Source: Providencia hangzhouensis (GTDB taxonomy: Bacteria > Pseudomonadota > Gammaproteobacteria > Enterobacterales > Enterobacteriaceae). From it: DNA of 64,000 nucleotides. The notes under the pieces were generated by a model. That model was not told the DNA's origin, ran no database searches, and saw nothing but the letters and a program-made list of their open reading frames with translations. The stretch is taken from the NCBI RefSeq assembly GCF_029193595.2, contig NZ_CP135052.1, forward strand, positions 2,914,001 to 2,978,000. The letters are read 5' to 3'. Both the position numbers and the translations under genes were made by a program. Shown here in pieces: positions 47,500 through 56,013 of the stretch. The first letter of the stretch is position 1, and each line of letters opens with the position of its first letter.

Positions 47500-47575
47500 T
47501 GGTGGGTTGTGTGGGGATCGAACCCACGACCGAGTGATTAAGAGTCACCTACTCTGCCAACTGAGCTAACAACCC
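47500..47575 (-). tRNA. tRNA-Lys (anticodon CUU)
   Basis: On the minus strand a full cloverleaf is readable: acceptor GGGTTGT/ACAACCC, D arm GCTC..GAGT, anticodon arm GGTGA-CTCTTAA-TCACT, T arm GTGGG-TTCGATC-CCCAC, discriminator A and encoded CCA (47500-47502). Anticodon positions 34-36 are CTT, so it reads AAG. E. coli has only the UUU isoacceptor. The CCA end faces the AT-rich acyltransferase region. Confidence 0.97.
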
Positions 47576-47830
47576 GATACAAAATATTTAACGCCTAACA
47601 ATTGCTACAGTCAATATGATTCTGCTATTTTTATTACCTAAGTTAATTTTAAGTTGCGAATGTAAAATTTAAGAAAACTAATGCTTGAATAAACATCACT
47701 TCGCTCCTAACAAGATAACTTTTCCTTACTCTAATTGAGATTTGTGTCACAATATTTCACGCAAACATAACCACAAAATTAAAAAAAAGACTGTGGCTAA
47801 TTATCACAAACCACTACGGACATCTTTAGT

Positions 47831-49231
47831 ATGGAAGAAAATGCGAATTCACTATCAACACAACCCAATGCTGATCGTAATCAGCTAAAACGCAGCCTTA
47901 GTAACCGCCATATACAACTTATTGCGATTGGTGGAGCAATTGGAACAGGCTTATTTATGGGGTCTGGCAAAACCATTTCACTCGCAGGCCCATCGATTAT
48001 CTTTGTGTATATGATAATTGGTTTTGTGCTATTTTTTGTGATGCGCGCAATGGGTGAACTGCTACTTTCTAATCTGAACTACAAATCATTCAGTGATTTT
48101 TCTGCTGACCTTATCGGTCCATGGGCAGGTTTTTTTGTCGGTTGGACGTACTGGTTCTGCTGGGTCATCACCGGTATTGCCGATATCATTGCCATTACAT
48201 CCTATGTGAGCTTTTGGGTGCCTGATTTTCCTGAATGGGTAACCTCATTTATTTGCGTGGTCACCTTATTAACGCTTAACCTAGTTTCTGTCAGGCTTTT
48301 CGGTGAGCTCGAATTTTGGTTCGCTATGATAAAAATTGTTGCCATTGTGGCTCTCATTGCAGTAGGTGGCACATTAATTGCCATGAATTTCCAATCCCCT
48401 ACGGGTCACACGGCATCTTTAAGTAACATTTGGAATGATGGCGGAATGTTCCCTATGGGGATCAGTGGTTTCTTTGCTGGCTTTCAAATTGCTATTTTTG
48501 CGTTTGTGGGAATTGAATTGGTGGGTACGGCAGCAGCAGAAACACGCGATCCAGAAAAATCTTTGCCAAAAGCTATCAACGCGATCCCTATCCGGATTAT
48601 TGCATTTTATGTCCTATCTTTAATTGTCATTATGGCTGTTACACCTTGGCGAACCATATTGGCCGATAAAAGCCCATTTGTAGAGATGTTTGTCTTGATA
48701 AGCCTACCCGCAGCGGCAAGCATTGTTAACTTTGTGGTGCTAACTTCCGCAGCCTCTTCCGCAAATAGTGGTGTATTTTCCACCAGTCGAATGCTTTTTG
48801 GGCTTTCAAAAGAAGGGGATGCGCCAAAGCAGTTCAGCCAATTATCGAAAAAAGCCGTGCCGGCTACTGGGCTAATTTTTACTTGTATCTGCCTCAGCTT
48901 TGGTATTGTTCTGATCTATTTTATTCCTGATATTATGCATGCATTTACGCTAGTCACCACCGTATCTGCTATTCTCTTTATGTTTATTTGGAGCATGATT
49001 TTATATAGCTATTTAAATTTCCGTAAAAAACGCCCTGAAATGCACAAAGCATCTCATTACAAAATGCCTGCTGGAATTGTGATGTCATGGTTAAGCCTCG
49101 CTTTTTTCGCTTTTATGGTCGTGCTATTGGCATTCCAGCACGATACAAGACAAGCCTTAATTGCCACACCAGTTTGGTTTATTTTACTATTCATTGGTTA
49201 CCAGTTCGCTAAGCGCAGAAAGAACCAATAA
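47831..49231 (+). CDS. cycA: CycA, D-serine/D-alanine/glycine transporter
   Basis: CycA is a proton-driven APC-family permease for glycine, D-alanine and D-serine. The protein matches E. coli CycA closely, including NRHIQLIAIGGAIGTGLFMG, GKTISLAGPSIIFVYMIIGF, FWFAMIKIVAIVALIAVGGT and SAASSANSGVFSTSRMLFGL; twelve membrane helices are expected. 466 aa. It stands alone, with tRNA-Lys upstream and a bidirectional terminator shared with putP downstream. Confidence 0.95.
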   Translation: MEENANSLSTQPNADRNQLKRSLSNRHIQLIAIGGAIGTGLFMGSGKTISLAGPSIIFVYMIIGFVLFFVMRAMGELLLSNLNYKSFSDFSADLIGPWAGFFVGWTYWFCWVITGIADIIAITSYVSFWVPDFPEWVTSFICVVTLLTLNLVSVRLFGELEFWFAMIKIVAIVALIAVGGTLIAMNFQSPTGHTASLSNIWNDGGMFPMGISGFFAGFQIAIFAFVGIELVGTAAAETRDPEKSLPKAINAIPIRIIAFYVLSLIVIMAVTPWRTILADKSPFVEMFVLISLPAAASIVNFVVLTSAASSANSGVFSTSRMLFGLSKEGDAPKQFSQLSKKAVPATGLIFTCICLSFGIVLIYFIPDIMHAFTLVTTVSAILFMFIWSMILYSYLNFRKKRPEMHKASHYKMPAGIVMSWLSLAFFAFMVVLLAFQHDTRQALIATPVWFILLFIGYQFAKRRKNQ

Positions 49232-49249
49232 TGATGAATAATAAATAGC

Positions 49250-49287
49250 AAAAAGGCCGAATAACAGTATCGTTACTCGGCCTTTTT
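49250..49287. terminator. Bidirectional terminator between cycA and putP
   Basis: AAAAAGGCCGA (49250-49260) and TCGGCCTTTTT (49277-49287) form a strong stem, extended by TAAC/GTTA inside, with A and T runs on both flanks, suited to ending both convergent transcripts. Confidence 0.92.
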
Positions 49288-49306
49288 CGTTTATAAACTT
49301 GCTCGA

Positions 49307-50791
49307 TTAGCTTGCTTTATATTCTGCCTCAGCCTCATCAAAACGAGCTTGAGCTGCTGCACTTGGTGCTTTAGTCATTAAACTCACAACAACAATAGCG
49401 ATTGTTGCTAATAAGAAACCTGGGATGATTTCATACAAATCAAACCATTTGTATTTTATCCAAACTAATACTGTCACAGCACCGACTATCATTCCTGCAA
49501 GTGCACCTGTACGCGTCATTCGTTTCCACATTACAGAAATTAAAACAACAGGACCAAATGCAGCGCCAAAGCCCGCCCATGCATTACTCACTAAAGCCAA
49601 AACTTTATTATTTGGGTCACGAGCAATGTAAATGGCAATTGCAGCGACCAATAACACCATAAAACGCCCTACCCAAACTAACTCTTTTTGGCTGGCACTT
49701 TTACGGATAAAAGGCTTATATAAATCTTCCGTTAGCGCACTCGCACAAACTAGTAATTGGCAACTTAGCGTACTCATTACCGCTGCTAATATAGCTGACA
49801 ATAAAATACCGGCGATCCATGGATTAAACAAAATTCCCGTTAGTTCCATGAATATACGCTCATTATTTTGCATTACCGAACCCGCTAAAGCCGGGTTATT
49901 TTCAAAATAAGCGATACCAAAGAAACCGACCGCAATCGTTCCGCCTAAACATAACACCATCCATGTCATACTAATACGTCGAGCAGAACGAATAGTACGA
50001 GCAGAGTCCGCCGCCATAAAACGCGCTAAGATATGGGGTTGACCAAAATAGCCTAATCCCCAACCTAATAATGACAGAATTGCGATGATATTCATGTCTT
50101 TAAACATATCAAGATATTCAGGATTCTTAGCCTTGATCACTTCAATAGAGGTATCTATTCCCCCTAAAGAAAGGATTACAACAATAGGTGTAAGAATCAA
50201 TGCGAAGATCATTAATGAAGCTTGAACAGTATCGGTCCAACTTACGGCTAAAAAGCCACCTAAAAAGGTGTAAGCAATAGTCGCTAATGCCCCTAACCAC
50301 ATCGCTTTCTCATAACTCATATTAAATGTGCTTTCAAATAACAAACCACCAGCGACCACACCTGATGCACAATAAATCGTAAAGAAAACTAAAATCACAA
50401 CAGCAGAAATTATACGTAAAATCTTACTGTTATCTTCAAAACGGCTAGTAAAGTAGTCTGGCAATGTTAACGCATTATTATTTTTTTCTGTTTGGACACG
50501 TAAACGCCCAGCAACAAATAACCAGTTAAGATATGCACCGAGACTCAAACCGATAGCAATCCAACTTTCAGAAATCCCGGCCAAGAAAATCGCACCTGGC
50601 AACCCCATGAGTAACCAACCGCTCATATCTGAAGCACCAGCAGACAATGCAGTTACAACACTGCCTAAACTTCTTCCACCCAGAATATAATCGTCAAAGT
50701 TTTTCGTTGAGCGATAGGCCATATAGCCAATTAATAACATGCCAGTAATGTATACGACGAACATAATGATCATCGGAGTGCTTACAGTCAT
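49307..50791 (-). CDS. putP: PutP, sodium/proline symporter
   Basis: PutP takes up proline with Na+ for use as carbon and nitrogen source. The 494 aa protein shows the SSS-family pattern with about 13 helices and the Na+/proline-site region DYILGGRSLGSVVTALSAGA, DMSGWLLMGLPGAIFLAG and GGFLAVSWTDTVQASLMIFA. It is divergent from putA, and PutA operator-like GTTGCA motifs lie in its leader. The C-terminus ends EAEYKAS. Confidence 0.97.
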   Translation of the reverse strand: MTVSTPMIIMFVVYITGMLLIGYMAYRSTKNFDDYILGGRSLGSVVTALSAGASDMSGWLLMGLPGAIFLAGISESWIAIGLSLGAYLNWLFVAGRLRVQTEKNNNALTLPDYFTSRFEDNSKILRIISAVVILVFFTIYCASGVVAGGLLFESTFNMSYEKAMWLGALATIAYTFLGGFLAVSWTDTVQASLMIFALILTPIVVILSLGGIDTSIEVIKAKNPEYLDMFKDMNIIAILSLLGWGLGYFGQPHILARFMAADSARTIRSARRISMTWMVLCLGGTIAVGFFGIAYFENNPALAGSVMQNNERIFMELTGILFNPWIAGILLSAILAAVMSTLSCQLLVCASALTEDLYKPFIRKSASQKELVWVGRFMVLLVAAIAIYIARDPNNKVLALVSNAWAGFGAAFGPVVLISVMWKRMTRTGALAGMIVGAVTVLVWIKYKWFDLYEIIPGFLLATIAIVVVSLMTKAPSAAAQARFDEAEAEYKAS

Positions 50792-50869
50792 CCTGTTTTC
50801 TCCATTGAGTAGCTTTAAAATTGTTAGTTATCTTTATAAGTTTCCGTTGATAACTTGTAACTTCATAGT

Positions 50870-50939
50870 GTTGCACTTTATTGCACATATTTAATTTATC
50901 TGTGCGAACACCAAATAGGTTGTGATTGTTTGTGTTGCA
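50870..50939. promoter_or_regulatory. PutA-type operators on the putP side
   Basis: GTTGCA at 50870-50875 and 50934-50939, with a related ATTGCA at 50880-50885, lie 80-150 bases upstream of the putP start. The ribbon-helix-helix domain of E. coli PutA is known to bind GTTGCA sites in the put control region and repress both genes when proline is absent. Confidence 0.75.
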
Positions 50940-51213
50940 CTAACTTAATATCTTAGCTGCCCCATCCTAGACAGAGTCGTATTAAATTAACAAGAAATTA
51001 ACTATTTTTTATTGCATAAATAGAATCCATATCACAAATGTTAAAATTTAAACTTAAATTCACAATCGAATGTTTAACTATTCCACCTAAAACAAAATAA
51101 ATATAACTACATGTAAAATATAATAAATAAATCAAAAATGATTTACTTGAAAATATTAAAACTTAAAAAACCCGATATGTTTCACATTTTCTTCAGAAAT
51201 CACGCTTAACAAT

Positions 51214-51231
51214 GTTGCACAAAGTTGCAAC
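51214..51231. promoter_or_regulatory. PutA-type operator cluster on the putA side
   Basis: GTTGCA at 51214-51219 and 51224-51229, plus an inverted copy at 51226-51231 within GTTGCAAC. The 10-base period places repeats on one face of the helix. It lies 60-77 bases before the putA ATG, so PutA can repress its own promoter. The remainder of the 499-base put gap is AT-rich with no gene. Confidence 0.78.
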
Positions 51232-51290
51232 ATTAAGATAATGTGGTGTAACTTTTTGATTAAAATGACTCGTGACCTAGAGGAATTAAG

Positions 51291-54200
51291 ATGAGTAGCA
51301 CAACAACTATGGGTGTGAGACTTGATGAAGCAACTCGTGAACGCATTAAAAATGCCGCTCAGCGTCTTGACCGCACATCACACTGGCTTATCAAACAAGC
51401 TATTTATAATTACCTAGAACAACTCGATAATGGCCAAGCCTTTCCAGAGCTCGCACCGGGTATCGATGTAAAAGAAAATCAAACTTCTGATGAAGACACC
51501 ACCGTTGAATCTAACTATCAACCATTCTTAGATTTCGCAGAGCACATTTTACCACAATCTGTAAAACGCTCTGCAATTACTTCTGCTTACCGAATTCCTG
51601 AAACACAAGCCGTACCAATGTTGTTACAACAAGCACAGCTCCCTACAGAACAAGCTGAAGCTGCTCATAAATTAGCTTATTCAATCGCTGAAAAACTGCG
51701 TAATCAAAAAAATGGCATCGGCCGGTCGGGTTTAGTTCAAGGCCTACTTCAAGAGTTTTCACTTTCATCTCAGGAAGGTGTCGCATTAATGTGTCTCGCA
51801 GAGGCCTTATTACGTATTCCTGATAAAGCAACTCGTGATGCTCTTATTCGTGACAAGATCAGCAATGGAAATTGGCAATCACACCTCGGCCAAAGTAGCT
51901 CAATGTTTGTTAATGCTGCAACTTGGGGTCTGCTATTTACGGGGAAATTAGTTTCTACGCATAATGAAGCTAAACTCTCAACCTCACTTAATCGCATCAT
52001 TAGTAAAAGTGGTGAACCACTGGTGCGTAAAGGTGTTGATATGGCGATGCGCCTTATGGGAGAGCAATTTGTTACTGGCGAAACTATCTCCCAAGCACTC
52101 GCTAACGCGCGAAAGCTCGAAGATAAAGGCTTCCGCTATTCCTACGACATGCTGGGCGAAGCCGCATTAACGGAAAAAGATGCACAAGATTACATGGTGT
52201 CTTACCAACAAGCTATCCACGCGATTGGTAAAACATCAAATGGCCGCGGCATTTATGAAGGCCCTGGTATTTCAATTAAGCTATCTGCATTACATCCACG
52301 TTATAGTCGCGCACAATACTCTCGCGTGATGGAAGAACTTTATCCACGCCTATTATCCCTCGTATTACAAGCGCACCAATACGATGTAGGGATTAATATT
52401 GACGCAGAAGAAGCCGACCGCTTAGAAATCTCTTTAGATTTGCTAGAAAAACTCTGTTTTGAGCCACAACTCGCGGGTTGGAATGGGATTGGCTTTGTAA
52501 TTCAGGCCTATCAAAAACGCTGCCCATTTGTGATTGACTCAATCATAAATTTAGCTGAACGCAGCCAACGTCGCTTAATGATCCGCCTAGTAAAAGGTGC
52601 TTATTGGGACAGTGAAATCAAGCGCGCACAAATGGATGGGCTAGAAGGTTATCCTGTTTATACGCGTAAGGTGTATACTGACGTTTCTTATATTGCCTGT
52701 GCACGAAAACTGTTGTCGGTTCCCAATTTAATTTACCCACAATTTGCAACACATAATGCACATACTCTCTCTGCTATCTACCAAATTGCAGGTAAAAACT
52801 ACTACCCTGGTCAATACGAATTCCAATGCCTACATGGAATGGGTGAGCCGCTTTATGAACAAGTGGTTGGTAAGGTTGCTGATGGCAAGCTAAACCGCCC
52901 TTGCCGTATTTATGCACCAGTCGGTACTCACGAGACGCTACTTGCCTACTTGGTGCGTCGATTGTTAGAAAATGGCGCAAATACTTCATTTGTAAACCGT
53001 ATCGCTGATGCCACTATTCCTCTAGATGAATTAGTTGCCGACCCAGTTAAAGATGTTTTAGAACTGTCTAAAACTGAAGGACAAATTGGCTTAGCGCATC
53101 CAAAAATTCCGTTACCACGTGATTTATATGGCCAAGAGCGTGTGAATTCGATGGGGCTTGACCTATCAAACGAGCATCGACTGGCTTCGCTATCAAGTGC
53201 CCTACTGAGTGCGGCTATGCAGCAAAAAATGGCAGAACCACTGTTAGGGGGCGACTTCCAAGCTTCGCAAGCATTGCCCGATGCGACACCAATTATTAAC
53301 CCTGCCTGCCACAAAGATATTGTCGGCCACGTTCGTGAAACAACAGAACAAGAAGCTGAACATGCATTAAATACCGCTAACGATGCGGGTACTATCTGGT
53401 TCGCAACGCCTCCTTCTGAACGAGCGGCCATCTTATTACGAGCCGCTGACCTCATGGAGCAACAGTTACAGCCACTGTTAGATATTTTAGTGCGTGAAGC
53501 AGGTAAAACTTACAACAATGCGATTGCGGAAGTTAGGGAAGCGGTAGATTTTCTTAATTACTATGCAACCCAAGTCAAGAATGATTTTGATAACAACACG
53601 CACCGTCCTTTAGGGCCTGTGGTCTGTATTAGTCCGTGGAACTTCCCGTTAGCAATATTTTCAGGCCAAATTGCTGCCGCTCTCGCAGCAGGTAACACCG
53701 TACTCGCGAAACCGGCTGAACAAACACCATTAATCGGCGCTATCGCGGTATCTATTTTGCATCAAGCGGGTATTCCTCGCGATGTACTGCAATTTTTACC
53801 GGGTAAAGGTGAAACCATTGGCGCTCAACTCGTTGGCGACACTCGTGTTCGCGGGGTCATGTTTACAGGGTCAACAGAAGTCGCAGGGTTACTTCAACGT
53901 AATATTGCAGGGCGCTTAGATGCACAAGGCCGGCCTACCCCGCTGATTGCAGAAACTGGCGGATTAAATGCAATGATAGTTGATTCTTCTGCACTCACAG
54001 AACAAGTAGTCACTGATGTCGTCGCATCTGCTTTTGATAGTGCGGGCCAACGTTGTTCGGCACTGCGCATTTTATGTATCCAAGAGGATGTCGCAGATAG
54101 AACGATTCGTATGTTAAAAGGCGCAATGGAAGAGTGCCGTATGGGGAACCCTGAGCATTTATCAACCGATATAGGCCCTGTGATTGACCATGAAGCAAAA

Positions 54201-55274
54201 GAGAATATCGATCAACATATTCAAAAAATGCGCAGCAAAGGGAAATCGGTCTTCCAAGCAGCATTTGAGAACCATGATGATCAGCAAGAGCAACAGGAAG
54301 GAACCTATGTTAAGCCAACATTAATAGAACTTGATGATGTTAGTGAGCTGAAAAAAGAGATCTTTGGTCCTGTTCTGCACGTTGTACGTTTTAAACGAGA
54401 TGAGTTAGAAGCACTTGTTGAACAAATTAATGCAGCCGGTTATGGACTGACACTTGGTGTTCACACTCGTATCGATGAAACTATCAACCAAGTTGTTTCA
54501 AAAGCTAAAGTTGGCAATCTGTACGTAAACCGCAATATGGTTGGTGCCGTTGTTGGGGTGCAACCTTTTGGTGGTGAAGGTTTATCTGGAACTGGGCCTA
54601 AAGCAGGTGGGCCATTATACCTTTACCGTTTATTAAGCGAACGTCCAGATAACGCAGTTTCAAATACCTTAGAGCGACAAGATAGCCATTTACCCATGGA
54701 TGCCAGTGCTAAAACTGTTTTACTTGAACCATTTGAAGCACTTACACAATGGTCTGAAAAACAAAACTCGGTTATTTCGCCTTCCGTGATTGAGCTATTT
54801 ACACGCCATAGTCAAACAGGAACCACCCGTGTATTACCGGGCCCAACAGGAGAAAGAAATACCTATACCTTGCGCCCGCGTGGTTTGATTTTATGCCTTA
54901 GCGATAATGAACAAGATTGCTTAACCCAGCTAACAGCTGTACTTTCTGCGGGTTGTCAGGTGTTATGGCCAGATAGTGAGCTCCATCAGAAGCTGTTTAA
55001 GTCACTACCTGAAAAAGTGAGAAAAACCATATCGATAACCAAAAACTGGATAGAATCGAAAGAGCCAATCGAAGGGGTTATTTATCATGGTGACAGCGAT
55101 CAGTTAAAAGAAGTTTGCGCGGTGGTTGCACAACGTAAAGGGCCAATTATTTCAGTTCAAGGCTTTGAACGTGGTGAAACTAACTTGCTGACTGAACGCC
55201 TACTTCATGAACGCTCATTGAGTGTCAATACCGCTGCAGCAGGTGGTAATGCTAGCTTAATGACGATTGGGTAA
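51291..55274 (+). CDS. putA: PutA, trifunctional proline dehydrogenase/P5C dehydrogenase/repressor
   Basis: PutA oxidises proline to glutamate in two steps and represses put when proline is absent. Residues 1-48 form the ribbon-helix-helix DNA-binding domain (MGVRLDEATRERIKNAAQRL). The FAD-dependent proline dehydrogenase barrel lies at about 240-570 (YEGPGISIKLSALHPRYSRA, RLVKGAYWDSEIKRAQ). The aldehyde dehydrogenase domain spans about 650-1120, with FTGSTEVAG and the catalytic Cys in FDSAGQRCSALRIL. A C-terminal beta-flap follows. The 1327 aa length is normal for trifunctional PutA (E. coli 1320). The RHH domain matches the GTTGCA operators upstream. Confidence 0.98.
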   Translation: MSSTTTMGVRLDEATRERIKNAAQRLDRTSHWLIKQAIYNYLEQLDNGQAFPELAPGIDVKENQTSDEDTTVESNYQPFLDFAEHILPQSVKRSAITSAYRIPETQAVPMLLQQAQLPTEQAEAAHKLAYSIAEKLRNQKNGIGRSGLVQGLLQEFSLSSQEGVALMCLAEALLRIPDKATRDALIRDKISNGNWQSHLGQSSSMFVNAATWGLLFTGKLVSTHNEAKLSTSLNRIISKSGEPLVRKGVDMAMRLMGEQFVTGETISQALANARKLEDKGFRYSYDMLGEAALTEKDAQDYMVSYQQAIHAIGKTSNGRGIYEGPGISIKLSALHPRYSRAQYSRVMEELYPRLLSLVLQAHQYDVGINIDAEEADRLEISLDLLEKLCFEPQLAGWNGIGFVIQAYQKRCPFVIDSIINLAERSQRRLMIRLVKGAYWDSEIKRAQMDGLEGYPVYTRKVYTDVSYIACARKLLSVPNLIYPQFATHNAHTLSAIYQIAGKNYYPGQYEFQCLHGMGEPLYEQVVGKVADGKLNRPCRIYAPVGTHETLLAYLVRRLLENGANTSFVNRIADATIPLDELVADPVKDVLELSKTEGQIGLAHPKIPLPRDLYGQERVNSMGLDLSNEHRLASLSSALLSAAMQQKMAEPLLGGDFQASQALPDATPIINPACHKDIVGHVRETTEQEAEHALNTANDAGTIWFATPPSERAAILLRAADLMEQQLQPLLDILVREAGKTYNNAIAEVREAVDFLNYYATQVKNDFDNNTHRPLGPVVCISPWNFPLAIFSGQIAAALAAGNTVLAKPAEQTPLIGAIAVSILHQAGIPRDVLQFLPGKGETIGAQLVGDTRVRGVMFTGSTEVAGLLQRNIAGRLDAQGRPTPLIAETGGLNAMIVDSSALTEQVVTDVVASAFDSAGQRCSALRILCIQEDVADRTIRMLKGAMEECRMGNPEHLSTDIGPVIDHEAKENIDQHIQKMRSKGKSVFQAAFENHDDQQEQQEGTYVKPTLIELDDVSELKKEIFGPVLHVVRFKRDELEALVEQINAAGYGLTLGVHTRIDETINQVVSKAKVGNLYVNRNMVGAVVGVQPFGGEGLSGTGPKAGGPLYLYRLLSERPDNAVSNTLERQDSHLPMDASAKTVLLEPFEALTQWSEKQNSVISPSVIELFTRHSQTGTTRVLPGPTGERNTYTLRPRGLILCLSDNEQDCLTQLTAVLSAGCQVLWPDSELHQKLFKSLPEKVRKTISITKNWIESKEPIEGVIYHGDSDQLKEVCAVVAQRKGPIISVQGFERGETNLLTERLLHERSLSVNTAAAGGNASLMTIG

Positions 55275-55283
55275 TAAGTAAAA

Positions 55284-55315
55284 GGCCTGGCTTCGTTATC
55301 TACGAAGGCCAGGCC
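55284..55315 (+). terminator. Hairpin after putA
   Basis: GGCCTGGCTTCGT (55284-55296) pairs with ACGAAGGCCAGGCC (55302-55315) with one bulged G and loop TATCT. There is no T tract after it, so it may be a Rho-aided end or a 3' stabilising stem. Confidence 0.6.
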
Positions 55316-55344
55316 ATACATGATTACATATTTATTTAAAAATA

Positions 55345-55390
55345 CACTTATCTCATAAGAATAACTGTCGTGCTTCCTATCAGATAAGTG
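55345..55390. repeat. 9-bp inverted repeat downstream of putA
   Basis: CACTTATCT (55345-55353) and AGATAAGTG (55382-55390) pair perfectly around a 28-base loop. It lies between the putA hairpin and the fliZ terminator. Function unknown. Confidence 0.35.
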
Positions 55391-55419
55391 CTATCCCAAA
55401 GAGCTGTCAGCTAAAAACA

Positions 55420-55442
55420 TAAAAGGTGTCCACGAGGACACC
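55420..55442 (-). terminator. Terminator after fliZ
   Basis: GGTGTCC-ACGA-GGACACC (55425-55442) is a perfect 7-bp stem; on the minus strand it is followed by TTTTATG. It lies about 50 bases past the fliZ stop. Confidence 0.75.
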
Positions 55443-55494
55443 ATTACTTAAAAACAACAAAGAAAATAGCAATGCTTATTTTCAATATGTCATT

Positions 55495-56013
55495 CTAATT
55501 ATTGCACTTTTCTGATTCCCAGAATAAATATTGTTCATATTTACGTAATGCAATATTGTAATTACTAAATGCAGAATCTGTCATTTTTTCACTCAACTCT
55601 TCTTGAACTTTACTCGCAGTAAATTCTTTCATAGAAAAATTAGAGGAAGATAACAATTCATCTAAACGGCGTAAGCGAACAACATATTCACGAACCGTAC
55701 TGTGGCTCATCTCAGTCTGTAAGAATAAATACTGTTTAAATGACATAATATCAAAATAATCAGTATTACTATTGCAATAAATTTCACTACAAAAACGACA
55801 AAGTGCAGTAAATTTATCTTGCAGCTCCCCCCAAGTGCCTTCATCAACCAATTCAGTCATGTCAGCGATAGCTTCTTTATTTAAGATGTCATCGTTGAAA
55901 ACTAAAGAGATGCGATCAAGGGTTTTGTGACAGTGTGCACAATGAGTTTGGCTGTGTTTAAAATCTTTGATGTAACGACTCAGAGGCCGTTTCTTTACAA
56001 TAGAAGCAGACAT
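55495..56013 (-). CDS. fliZ: FliZ, flagellar/curli regulator
   Basis: FliZ is a DNA-binding regulator that favours motility, raising FlhDC activity in Salmonella and opposing sigma-S promoters in E. coli. The match to enterobacterial FliZ is clear: RPLSRYIKDFKHSQTHCAHC, ALCRFCSEIYC, DIMSFKQYLFLQTEMSHSTV, REYVVRLRRL and NIALRKYEQYL, keeping the Cys pairs and the core-binding-like fold. 172 aa, near the usual 183. In most enterobacteria it follows fliA; here it stands alone downstream of putA, with about 1 kb of gene-free DNA upstream and its own terminator. Confidence 0.94.
   Translation of the reverse strand: MSASIVKKRPLSRYIKDFKHSQTHCAHCHKTLDRISLVFNDDILNKEAIADMTELVDEGTWGELQDKFTALCRFCSEIYCNSNTDYFDIMSFKQYLFLQTEMSHSTVREYVVRLRRLDELLSSSNFSMKEFTASKVQEELSEKMTDSAFSNYNIALRKYEQYLFWESEKCNN

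Noticed and set aside
48662..48669. GCCGATAA inside cycA
   Set aside because: No TAAA 15 bases upstream and it lies within a conserved coding region; not a sigma28 promoter.
52946..53455. 169-codon minus-strand frame inside putA
   Set aside because: Lies wholly antisense to the aldehyde dehydrogenase half of putA and resembles no protein; a coding shadow.
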